Shown: in pieces, positions 1 to 6,025 of the stretch
How the letters are laid out: the number at the start of each line of letters is the position of its first letter
Numbering within the stretch: position 1 is the stretch's first letter
Source: Deltaproteobacteria bacterium
GTDB taxonomy: Bacteria > Desulfobacterota > Dissulfuribacteria > Dissulfuribacterales > UBA3076
Assembly (NCBI GenBank): GCA_013138705.1
Contig: WTCF01000128.1
Span: forward strand, 1-6,999
Direction: 5' to 3'
DNA: 6,999 nucleotides
Made by a program: the position numbers and the translations under genes
The notes under the pieces: model-generated
What the model was told of the DNA's origin: nothing
Databases searched by the model: none
What the model saw: the letters and a program-made list of their open reading frames with translations, nothing else

Positions 1-121
1 TGAACGGGATCACTTGTTTGCCTGGTCGGGAGGGAAAAATCTCCCGGCCTGGCCCCAAAAAAATGCAACATTTTACCCCGCATTTTCAAATGGTCATTTT
101 TGCTACAATTTTGCGTGGCCG
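1..121. mobile_element. Possible insertion-sequence terminal region (IS21-like end?), no gene
   Basis: No coding region is visible here. Read on the minus strand, the stretch just past the stop of the 173-residue gene carries three AAAATG motifs spaced 12-14 bases apart (within about 65-105). Such short repeated motifs are typical of the multiple terminal repeats of IS21-family elements; the family is a guess. A 9-bp stem with one G·T pair (24-32 against 41-49, loop of 8) lies further out, but no T-run follows it on either strand, so it is not a convincing terminator. The neighbouring gene ends abruptly here, which would fit insertion of an element. No transposase is in view to confirm it. 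Confidence 0.25.
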
Positions 122-643
122 CTAACATTCTTGACCGAATGGCTTCAGATCAGGCCCCATAAGTTTAGAAATGTCATCCTTGGGTAAAAAAATTGCGGAT
201 AGCTTTCTTGATATCTCAAAGTTAATATCAAGAGTCTTAAAAATCTCAGTAGAAGAGATCGATCTATAGATGAGAAAGTGTAGCTTTATCTGAAATGTCG
301 ACATTTTGTCCACCATAGCAGCATAAAACTTTCCCTCATCAGAACCAGCCGCATCACTGGACTTGGCCAATATTCCTGACAGGTATTCTTGGACTATTAC
401 GGAATCAGCGTATTTTCCCTGGCCAATTATGTCGAACAATATCCTTGGACTAACATTCCCACTTTCTACTTTCTTTTTACTTAGTGCTTTCCTAAAAATG
501 GTGTCCAAATTAACATTGCACTTCTTAACTAACCCGGCGATTTCATCTCCCAAATACTCTGCGGTTGGTCCAAGTAACTTATTTAGAAGGTCCTTAGAGC
601 CAAGAACTACTCCACCTATTCCTGCGACTGATATCGGATCCAT
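122..643 (-). CDS. Abi-alpha (DUF4393)-like hypothetical protein, possibly C-terminally truncated
   Basis: A 173-residue protein. The ATG at 641-643 has an AAAGGA ribosome site 6-8 bases upstream. Residues 4-20 are small and hydrophobic. Residues 24-40 (LLGPTAEYLGDEIAGLVK) are followed by a basic helix, and residues 64-95 contain VSPRIL..II and VQEYLSGILAKS. This order resembles Abi-alpha/DUF4393 proteins, in which a 'GP-A-LGD' helix precedes a region ending in a 'L-LA-S' motif. That family is linked to phage exclusion and prophages, but its biochemistry is unknown to me. The assignment is by eye and moderate at best. The protein is shorter than most such proteins I recall (about 200-250 residues) and stops at FGQEC, next to what may be an IS end, so the native C-terminus may be missing. 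No enzyme motif or clear membrane span is seen. It is divergently separated from the SIR2 gene by mobile-element debris and is not in an operon with it. Confidence 0.6.
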   Translation of the reverse strand: MDPISVAGIGGVVLGSKDLLNKLLGPTAEYLGDEIAGLVKKCNVNLDTIFRKALSKKKVESGNVSPRILFDIIGQGKYADSVIVQEYLSGILAKSSDAAGSDEGKFYAAMVDKMSTFQIKLHFLIYRSISSTEIFKTLDINFEISRKLSAIFLPKDDISKLMGPDLKPFGQEC

Positions 644-671
644 GGATTTCCTTTCTACTCGAAGATGTCCT

Positions 672-1160
672 TGCGGTGCCTAACTGTGCTGCGGATCAGG
701 AGCGAGACCGGAGGCAAACTTGTTTGCCGACGGGATCGTCTGCTGCAGCCGCTGGTGTACGCCCGGCATAGGTGAACTTATGTGGTGAAAGTCCCCTGTA
801 TGAAACCCGTTCCATCATCTGATGATGGTAACGAAAGTACCAGCCGAAGGCAAGCGCCTTCGCCTAGCTATGGCGTCTCAAGAGGGCATCATCGCGAGGC
901 GGTATCTGAAGGAAGCCGGAGCGCAAAGCTGTGAGCCAAGCCCGCTCCAGACTTGATCCGGGGGACAGAAATAGCATATAAGGCCCAGTCTCCAGGTAAG
1001 TTAGCACCACATAACAAAGCCCAGGGTTCTGGAGATAGGGTAAATGCTGCGGTTGTATAGTAAAAGTTTACCCTGTTGAATAGGGTTCCCTCCGGGAAAT
1101 TCAACAGGGTGAACGTCCTTATCCGGGGAGGCCTGTCTCTCACGTGGGGCGTATCTTTGT
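672..1160 (+). mobile_element. Group II intron fragment: 5' ribozyme domains without IEP or domain V
   Basis: Non-coding sequence with hallmarks of the 5' half of a bacterial group II intron. These include the domain I core GTGTACGCCCGGCA (755-768), GGTGAACTTATGTGGTGAAAG (split across 771-791), a GAGGC..TCTGAAGGAAGC segment (896-915), a GGACAGAAATAGCATATAAGGC-like segment (963-984) and AACGTCCTTATCCGGGGAGG (1112-1131), which usually precedes the intron ORF in domain IV. Strong stems include 812-819 with 821-828, an 8-bp stem 1037-1044 with 1067-1074, and a perfect 12-bp stem 1070-1081 with 1099-1110. The last two overlap and are mutually exclusive. No reverse transcriptase/maturase follows, and no domain V hairpin was found downstream. 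The intron is therefore truncated between about 1140 and 1185 and cannot splice or move alone. The 5' boundary is approximate. Confidence 0.75.
1070..1110 (+). repeat. Perfect 12-bp inverted repeat (intron domain stem)
   Basis: ACCCTGTTGAAT (1070-1081) pairs perfectly with ATTCAACAGGGT (1099-1110), leaving a 17-base loop. It lies inside the group II intron remnant just before the ...GAACGTCC... segment and most likely forms one of the intron's peripheral domain stems (II or III). The left arm shares bases with the alternative 1037-1044 / 1067-1074 stem. An independent terminator is unlikely because no T-run follows. Confidence 0.6.
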
Positions 1161-1185
1161 TCAGTGAGATGTTCGGCTGGGGCTA

Positions 1186-1326
1186 ACGGTCCCTTTTGTT
1201 TCGGAAGATCTTTGTCCCTTCAATCCCACAATTATTTCAGCCGTGAAGTTCACTCAGACACAGCGTCCCGTAGACCATGACATGATAAATCGCACCGGGG
1301 ATATTGAGTCGTCTGTGTCGAGGCAT
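1186..1326 (-). pseudogene. Y1 (IS200/RAYT-like) transposase, N-terminal fragment with internal insertion
   Basis: Reading from ATG 1324-1326 on the minus strand gives MPRHRRLNIPGAIYHVMV, the characteristic start of REP-associated/IS200-like Y1 transposases (Transposase_17), whose usual form is MPR-x-ARLDIPG-x-xHHVM-x-RG. The family normally continues with GIE-x-x-x-IF-x-x-x-x-DR. Here GIEGTKIFRNKRDR appears in the same frame but 42 bases later (1186-1227), after an extra segment carrying a TGA stop (1237-1239). The frame then meets TAG at 1183-1185. The catalytic HUH and tyrosine region of the roughly 200-300-residue protein is absent, so this is a dead fragment. It abuts the 3' end of the group II intron remnant, so one element probably truncated the other. 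Family identity is fairly secure from the two motifs in a shared frame; nothing here can be functional. Confidence 0.65.
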
Positions 1327-1388
1327 GCCACTATGATAGCAACTCGCCAAATCAACGTCGATTAAATTATTAAACTAACCCCCAAATC

Positions 1389-1490
1389 CTACTCAAAGGC
1401 GTCATAGGCATAGCTTTCTACAAGGTCAGCACTGGGACCGGTCAGTCCGGTAACCGCTCCAATGCCGTTATAGTGGTAATACGCGGAGCA
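1389..1490 (-). pseudogene. RHS-repeat protein fragment
   Basis: Minus-strand translation from about 1490 down to the TAG at 1389-1391 gives CSAYYHYNGIGAVTGLTG followed by PSADLVESYAYDAFE and a stop. This matches the RHS/YD-repeat consensus (YYHYDGLGSV-x-x-LTD-x-x-G-x-VVESY-x-YDAFG). RHS proteins are very large, surface-associated or secreted shell proteins that carry polymorphic toxins in their cores or C-termini. Only about 34 residues, roughly one repeat, survive. The reading frame upstream hits a stop at 1515-1517, and no start or ribosome site is present. The native repeat normally ends YDAFG and continues, so the GAG-TAG here is a premature end. It is best read as a scar of a decayed or transferred RHS locus lodged between transposase fragments. 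Confidence 0.7.
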
Positions 1491-1530
1491 GTTAACAATA
1501 ACAACTGCGAAACTTTAGTTATTTGAGGTA

Positions 1531-1563
1531 CTTGCAAAAGTGCAAAAATTGCATTTTTGCAAG
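1531..1563. repeat. 15-bp near-perfect hairpin with AAA loop
   Basis: The arms 1531-1545 (CTTGCAAAAGTGCAA) and 1549-1563 (TTGCATTTTTGCAAG) pair over 15 bp, with a single G·T pair at 1540 and a 3-base AAA loop. The stem is AT-rich and is not followed by a T-run on either strand, so it is a poor Rho-independent terminator. It lies between the RHS fragment and a small hydrophobic reading frame. Subterminal hairpins are recognised by Y1 transposases of the IS200/IS605 and RAYT groups, whose fragments lie on both sides. A transposon-end or REP-like hairpin is therefore possible but unproven. Confidence 0.6.
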
Positions 1564-1567
1564 AGGC

Positions 1568-1663
1568 TCATTTAAATAGACCAGGAAGAAAAATACTTAT
1601 CAACACTCCGGCTATCACCAATAACATAAAAACAAAAATGAACACATTACAATATTTAAACAT
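1568..1663 (-). CDS. Possible 31-residue single-span membrane peptide
   Basis: A short minus-strand frame from ATG 1661-1663 to TGA 1568-1570. It encodes a short polar head (MFKYC), one continuous hydrophobic segment at about residues 6-29 with an FVFMLLVIAGVLISIF core, and a terminal lysine. A single transmembrane helix is the only visible feature. Hydrophobic peptides of this kind occur as type I toxins, phage proteins or degraded gene ends, and none can be singled out. A TTG 14 codons upstream would extend it to about 45 residues. Neither start has a convincing ribosome site, which weakens the case. Its stop falls 5 bases before the strong hairpin. It could equally be chance AT-rich coding. 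Confidence 0.25.
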   Translation of the reverse strand: MFKYCNVFIFVFMLLVIAGVLISIFLPGLFK

Positions 1664-1791
1664 GATTACACCGCAAAAGGTCTCCGTTTTCAGCCTAATC
1701 AAACATTATATCTTGAAAGGAATTTTAGTCGACTTCGGCCGTTTTCAATTCAACATCTCTGAACTAACCGACTGCGACTTGTGGGACGGAG

Positions 1792-2060
1792 TTAGCTTAA
1801 TAGTTTAACATCATTCTCTTTTGCAAATTTTTCACCTCGCTTGATGGCCTGCGAGACTGAAGGCCGGGATATACCGAAATACCGGGCCAATTCCTCCCCG
1901 TTGATGCCAAGTTGGTAGTACCCCAAATAACAAATCAAACCCTTGGCAGATGAAAGATCGTTGGCCCTGCCTTTTTTGTGCAAATCATCAGGATCAACCA
2001 AAAGCATACGGCAAACTTCATTCACTATACGATTCAGGTCCCAGCCTTGCCTTTTCAATT
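1792..2060 (-). pseudogene. RAYT/Y1 transposase C-terminal fragment (DnaA-like HTH region)
   Basis: About 88 residues that could be read from a TTG at 2056-2058. The sequence contains LKRQGWDLNRIVNEVC, then LLVDPDDL and a basic patch, then AKGLICYLGYYQLGINGEEL and the helix-turn-helix ARYFGISRPSVSQAIKRGEK. This is the usual C-terminal tail of Y1 transposases annotated as REP-associated or IS200-like: a GWDL linker followed by a domain resembling the C-terminal DNA-binding domain of DnaA. No catalytic part precedes it; the frame runs back through REE into a stop near the second intron fragment. It cannot simply be the other half of the N-terminal fragment at 1186-1326, because on the minus strand the C-terminal piece lies upstream. 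They derive from two copies or a rearrangement. A free-standing small HTH regulator is a less likely reading. Confidence 0.6.
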
Positions 2061-2081
2061 CCTCCCGTCCCCCAAATCCTT

Positions 2082-2200
2082 CCTGACTGGAAAGGGCGAA
2101 GCCCCTAACAGGTCAGGTGCAGTGACTACTAGTGTATGCCCGGCAGGGGCGTGAACTTATGAGGTTTAAAGTCCTTATACGTGAATTCCGCTATCCTGAT
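2082..2200 (+). mobile_element. Second group II intron fragment (domain I 5' part)
   Basis: A shorter, diverged copy of the domain I core seen at 755-795. GTGTATGCCCGGCAGGGG (2132-2149) then GTGAACTTATGAGGTTTAAAG (split across 2151-2171) and TCC match the earlier copy position by position, with a few substitutions and small insertions. Upstream, CCTGAC (2082-2087) pairs with GTCAGG (2112-2117), enclosing a GGGC-GAA-GCCC hairpin (2094-2104), as expected of the first stems of a group II intron. The rest of the ribozyme and any maturase are absent, so the fragment is dead. The sequence differs enough from the first copy to come from a different intron rather than a recent duplication. It occupies the gap between the transposase fragment and the SIR2 gene. 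Confidence 0.65.
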
Positions 2201-2244
2201 TGTTTCCGTGGAGTGTCTTAAGTCAATTGAAACTTTACCACTCC

Positions 2245-5200
2245 TTACTCAATTTTACATGAAAGCTCTTCAGCTTTATCGCAACCAATCGTAGCCAGGT
2301 TATTACACAACCTGCGTAGAATCATTGCCGGAACTCCGGCGGTAATTATTTCCTCGGTAAGCTTTTCAAGTTCAACACAAAAGTACCTTGGCATCTGAAC
2401 ACCCGTGGTCAGGTGTACAAGCAACCTTGCCAAATCTTCGGGGTATCGAGCTGATATGTTGGTCTCTCCCTTTTCCAGTCGCCAGAACAAGGATGTATGT
2501 TCAAGCTGGGGAACACGGCCCTTGCATATTAACTCAACAGCATCGGGAAAAACCGGCTCTAGTTCACCAGCCCACTCTGCCATTTCTTTAAGCTCACCAT
2601 CGGCAAGATGGACAGGCGTTCCCTGGATTCTATTTTCCCAATATCTCTTTAGCCAACGTTTCCAAAGCCTACTCTTGGTCTCAGTTTTCATGTTCATCAG
2701 GTGATTTCCAACCTGAGAAGCAAAGCTGATACGATCTTGTTCCTCAACCGTCTGCAGAAAATCGTTAACCCACCTATTTGCCAGGGGATTGTCCATCCAA
2801 AATAAGGAAATAACAACTACCCAATCGACAAACCGGCCTCGTTCCCCTTGGAGCGCGGAAGAAAGGTAAGAAAATGATTTCTTGTAGAGTGGAATGAGCT
2901 CGTCCAGAAGAGGTTCACTTAGGCGTCCCCAGCTAAGCCAACCATCCCAAGCCTGCCGGGCCTGTTGAACGTCAATGTCCCAATCCAACAAGGGAATGAG
3001 GTTTTCCTTCGTCCAACTCTGGTCCACTGCAAACAAAAAGCCAAGCTGGCTAGCCAATACAACCCGGCCCAGAGTAGCGGCTTCATTATTCCCAGAGACG
3101 ATGGTTTCAAAACGCTCCCTATATGGCCGGGGCAAACCCTCCTCTTTTTGATCTGTTTCTTTTCGAATACGAGACAGGGCATGGAGCCAGAACATGGTTA
3201 ACTTCCCGCCAGAGTCATTGATGGCCCGACCCAACCAATCGTTCGGCTCCTCTTCTCTTTCACCCTGCAAGGATGCCCAGACCTTCTGGGCTACACTATC
3301 AGCCTTACCCAATAGGCTTACTGGAATTCCTTCTTCTTCCTTCTTGGCACCACGTTGAAGTAGGTCAGAGATGTAGTGAGAATGCACTGCAGCCAACCTT
3401 TCATCATCCAGGGTAAACAGTATATATTCCCATTGTTGCCCTGAGAGTTTTGCACCGTACCAACCTCGGATGACGCTTTCCCAGAGATCTGATGTCGGGT
3501 CAACCGGATCTATTAACAAGTCGGTGAGTTCTCTACCCCAGTCAAAATTTTGCTGCACAGCCTCGCCAATGATGTGAAGCAAACCAGGGCGATCAGGACC
3601 TTCGAAATCTTCTGCCTTAAAGGTCACGAAATACTGAAGCCATTCCGCAGGTCGTTTTTTCAGAAGGTCCTCAACAGAAACAGGACTACGAGGGCCAACC
3701 CAACTTGATCCAGAAAACCAATAATCCAGGTCCGGGTATTGTTGGGGATCAAAATCAGGATACTCCTCCTTGATTAATACAAGTCTAGTGGCAACTTCAT
3801 GGCAGTTCGGGTCTGCCTGCGAAAGCCAGTAATAGAAATTAAATTTTTCGTACTCTTTCCGTGCTTTGTCCTTCTCCTCTTCTTCTGGAAGGACATTGAT
3901 CTTCCTTGTGGTGGCCTCAAGGAGATCCCTTTTCAGATCAGGGTCAGCATCTGGATAAGCATTCTTCAACAGTTGAAAAACTTCATGCTTCAATCCATAA
4001 GAAAGGACAAAATCCTTATCGAGTACCCAAGCAATCTTGTCATTGGCTGTCAGGTGTGACGCGAAAGATACTCCATATACTGCCAAACGTCTCAAAATCA
4101 GTGATTCCATGACAGACAAAGATTCAATCCAGGCTAGACCCACTTGCGGGACGTTTTCCAGTGCCCACTCCAGACAGTCTCTTGCGGCATTGATCAAGAT
4201 GTCTTCAGTATGGGGATACTGATCTTCGGCATGAGGCTCTATCGCAGAACGGTGCCAACTCAGGGGGTCCCACGTCGATTTGGCTTTACCCCAACTGTTG
4301 GATAGCAGATAAGCATGATTTAGGTTTTGGATGACCACTGGCCAGAGGAGGGGAGCAAGTTCTGAAAGTTTGGGCTTAATATTTTTTCCCCAGACTTTAC
4401 TTAACAGATAATGGTCACCGTAGAAGCCGAGTTCCGCATCGGCCTTCGGCGCTTTATCTGACTCCTCGTCATCCCATGAGATCCGTTTTTTTAGGTGTAG
4501 ATGCGGTCTTGAAAGGTATTCGAACAATTGCGCCGCTGCCGACAACGCTTCCTGTTTTATGGATCGTTTCAGAAGCTCTGTGAACTTGAGGCGATCTCCA
4601 AGAGAGCTGTTCTGTAATAGGATCGGGACCCACCGGGAGATAATACCGCGATCGGGAACGGAATCCCCGTAAGCAAGGCGCCGGGCAATCTCATACCCAA
4701 ACCATGGATTAAGTGTATTGTTATAACGCTCTAATACGGCAAAAAGGGTATCGGCATGCTGTACAACGAAGTTATCTGCAACCCAGAGAGATAGCTCCTT
4801 GGCAACTTGGGAAAGATCGGCCTGTGTAAAAAGGGGGTCAAGGCTTTTCCGTTCGGTTGCCCAAAGCAACCACTCGAGGCTTTTGGCGTGACGAGCAAAG
4901 AATCGAACCGCCACGCTATCTTTAACTGCCCACCGCAAAAAATCCTGGGCTTCATCATCTAAAGGAGGAGGACCCGCCACAAGGTCCTTGATCCGTCGCT
5001 CCGTGTCCAGGGCTCCCCGATTTGCCCATTCCACCCAACCGGCAATCGCCAGACTCAGTTGGGAGTGATCATTTTCCCCTTCATAGGGATACGACAGGGG
5101 TTCGATGCCTCGATACTGCCACTCGAAGGAGTCTTTGTCAGCTCTGATAAGGGCAAACCGGGACTTGGTGCCCTCAGGCGGAAGCCCCCTGGATAAGTAA

Positions 5201-5811
5201 TGCATGACCGTATCGTCATGGCTGTAACCGACAAACAACACCGTATATTGTAAAAACATCGCCTGCAGAAACCTTGTGGCCCATCGCTCAGTGAGATAGG
5301 CACGACCAAAGTCTTGATCTGTTAAAACCAGCCTTCTAGGATCTCCGAGTACGTTACCATGCAGGTAGACAATGCCCGAAAAATCACTTCCCAAAGGTAA
5401 AGCAGGCGCCCGAAATACCTCAGGTACTTTTCCAAAAGCCTCTACAGCTGCTGAGTCAAAGTGAGAGTCGAAATTAGTGGTGACAATCCTTACCTGCTCC
5501 TGGCTGACAAACAGTTTCAGAAGGTCTTCATGGAGTGGTTTATGCTCGGAATCTGGAGAGGATAGGAGCGTAACTACTTGTTCATGGACATTTTGTTTTT
5601 CATAGACCAATCTACCTAGAAAACGTTCTGGTGGCTCCCTTTCCGGCCGTTTTTTACCGGCCCATATAGCAACCTCATCAACCAAACCATCAAAACTTGG
5701 ATAGTTTGACGGAGGTCCCATGGATACCCCTGCACCAGCGAAGACAACTAGCGACACCTCACGTTGAGCATTAAGCAGTTGCTCATGAAAATCTACGCCT
5801 TTGATTTGCAA
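2245..5811 (-). CDS. SIR2-domain anti-phage NADase (DSR / SIR2-DUF4020-like), 1188 aa
   Basis: A large single-gene defence candidate. Residues about 15-260 form a SIR2-like domain. GAGVS (26-30) is the NAD-binding loop, TTNFD (111-115) contains the conserved Asn113, YLHGN (149-153) contains the likely catalytic His151, and FVGYSHDD (193-200) is the family's late motif. All key residues are present, so NAD+ hydrolysis is expected. Residues about 275-1188 are mainly helical, rich in Trp, Leu and charged residues, and lack transmembrane segments or enzymatic motifs. The C-terminal 120 residues resemble DUF4020. In known large SIR2 defence proteins (DSR1, DSR2) the SIR2 domain depletes NAD+ after the C-terminal part senses a phage component. 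That role is inferred here, with a cytoplasmic location. Start: TTG 5809-5811, immediately preceded by an in-frame TAA, with GGGGA about 6 bases upstream. No earlier start is possible. The frame is intact with no frameshift, and no partner gene adjoins it. Confidence 0.88.
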   Translation of the reverse strand: MQIKGVDFHEQLLNAQREVSLVVFAGAGVSMGPPSNYPSFDGLVDEVAIWAGKKRPEREPPERFLGRLVYEKQNVHEQVVTLLSSPDSEHKPLHEDLLKLFVSQEQVRIVTTNFDSHFDSAAVEAFGKVPEVFRAPALPLGSDFSGIVYLHGNVLGDPRRLVLTDQDFGRAYLTERWATRFLQAMFLQYTVLFVGYSHDDTVMHYLSRGLPPEGTKSRFALIRADKDSFEWQYRGIEPLSYPYEGENDHSQLSLAIAGWVEWANRGALDTERRIKDLVAGPPPLDDEAQDFLRWAVKDSVAVRFFARHAKSLEWLLWATERKSLDPLFTQADLSQVAKELSLWVADNFVVQHADTLFAVLERYNNTLNPWFGYEIARRLAYGDSVPDRGIISRWVPILLQNSSLGDRLKFTELLKRSIKQEALSAAAQLFEYLSRPHLHLKKRISWDDEESDKAPKADAELGFYGDHYLLSKVWGKNIKPKLSELAPLLWPVVIQNLNHAYLLSNSWGKAKSTWDPLSWHRSAIEPHAEDQYPHTEDILINAARDCLEWALENVPQVGLAWIESLSVMESLILRRLAVYGVSFASHLTANDKIAWVLDKDFVLSYGLKHEVFQLLKNAYPDADPDLKRDLLEATTRKINVLPEEEEKDKARKEYEKFNFYYWLSQADPNCHEVATRLVLIKEEYPDFDPQQYPDLDYWFSGSSWVGPRSPVSVEDLLKKRPAEWLQYFVTFKAEDFEGPDRPGLLHIIGEAVQQNFDWGRELTDLLIDPVDPTSDLWESVIRGWYGAKLSGQQWEYILFTLDDERLAAVHSHYISDLLQRGAKKEEEGIPVSLLGKADSVAQKVWASLQGEREEEPNDWLGRAINDSGGKLTMFWLHALSRIRKETDQKEEGLPRPYRERFETIVSGNNEAATLGRVVLASQLGFLFAVDQSWTKENLIPLLDWDIDVQQARQAWDGWLSWGRLSEPLLDELIPLYKKSFSYLSSALQGERGRFVDWVVVISLFWMDNPLANRWVNDFLQTVEEQDRISFASQVGNHLMNMKTETKSRLWKRWLKRYWENRIQGTPVHLADGELKEMAEWAGELEPVFPDAVELICKGRVPQLEHTSLFWRLEKGETNISARYPEDLARLLVHLTTGVQMPRYFCVELEKLTEEIITAGVPAMILRRLCNNLATIGCDKAEELSCKIE

Positions 5812-5885
5812 TTATTTCCCCAATTATCAAGGGTTTTTACTTCAGGTTAAAAACATTATATATTAAGTAGAATCTGCTTTTTGAA
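5812..5885 (-). promoter_or_regulatory. Putative promoter and ribosome site of the SIR2 gene
   Basis: On the minus strand a consensus TATAAT (-10) lies at 5855-5860. A weak TTCAAA (-35-like) at 5880-5885 has a 19-base spacer, slightly long. The predicted transcript would start near 5848, leaving a leader of about 37 bases before the TTG. GGGGA at about 5817-5821 is the ribosome site. The -10 match is good and the -35 poor, so basal expression may be modest. No operator palindrome was seen. Confidence 0.45.
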
Positions 5886-5900
5886 TTTTTAAAAAACACC

Positions 5901-5945
5901 AAAAATCAAGAAATCCATACACAAATATAAGGGAAAAATCAAGAA
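5901..5945. repeat. 12-bp direct repeat in the SIR2-vapC intergenic region
   Basis: AAAAATCAAGAA occurs at 5901-5912 and exactly again at 5934-5945, with starts 33 bases apart. The surrounding 200-base gap is AT-rich and has no gene. The right copy also forms the left arm of the hairpin at 5937-5961. The pair may be chance in AT-rich DNA, or short duplicated sites upstream of the SIR2 promoter. Confidence 0.4.
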
Positions 5946-5961
5946 GATGGCATTTTTGATT
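5931..5961 (-). terminator. Weak AT-rich hairpin terminator after vapC
   Basis: Downstream of vapC on the minus strand, 5953-5961 pairs with 5937-5945 (9 bp, one G·T) around a 7-base loop, followed by TTTTTCCC. The stem has few G-C pairs, so efficiency is doubtful. It is the only termination-like structure between vapC and the SIR2 promoter and lies about 65 bases past the vapC stop. Confidence 0.3.
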
Positions 5962-6025
5962 AAATATTGGGACGATACGGCGATAAGGTAAGAAAGGATA
6001 TGTGTTTCTTGAAGGTGTGCTTTTT

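Noticed and set aside
24..49. GC-rich 9-bp hairpin as a Rho-independent terminator
   Set aside because: No T-run follows on either strand; the A-run at 57-63 is separated from the stem and would only help in the wrong order.
363..683. 106-codon plus-strand open frame
   Set aside because: It is antisense to the better supported Abi-alpha-like gene and lacks a ribosome site.
889..1143. 84-codon minus-strand open frame
   Set aside because: It lies wholly within structured group II intron RNA on the opposite strand and has no protein-like motif.
672..1160. Retron or riboswitch explanation of the structured RNA
   Set aside because: No reverse transcriptase is present, and the domain I core and EBS-containing layout match a group II intron better. 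The same core recurs at 2132-2173.
1557..1808. 83-codon plus-strand open frame
   Set aside because: It starts at a TTG inside the hairpin with no ribosome site, has no family features, and overlaps the opposite-strand hydrophobic frame and transposase end.
2388..5309. Several 60-100 codon frames inside the SIR2 gene on both strands
   Set aside because: They are alternative-frame readings of the 1188-residue gene, with no independent start signals or motifs.
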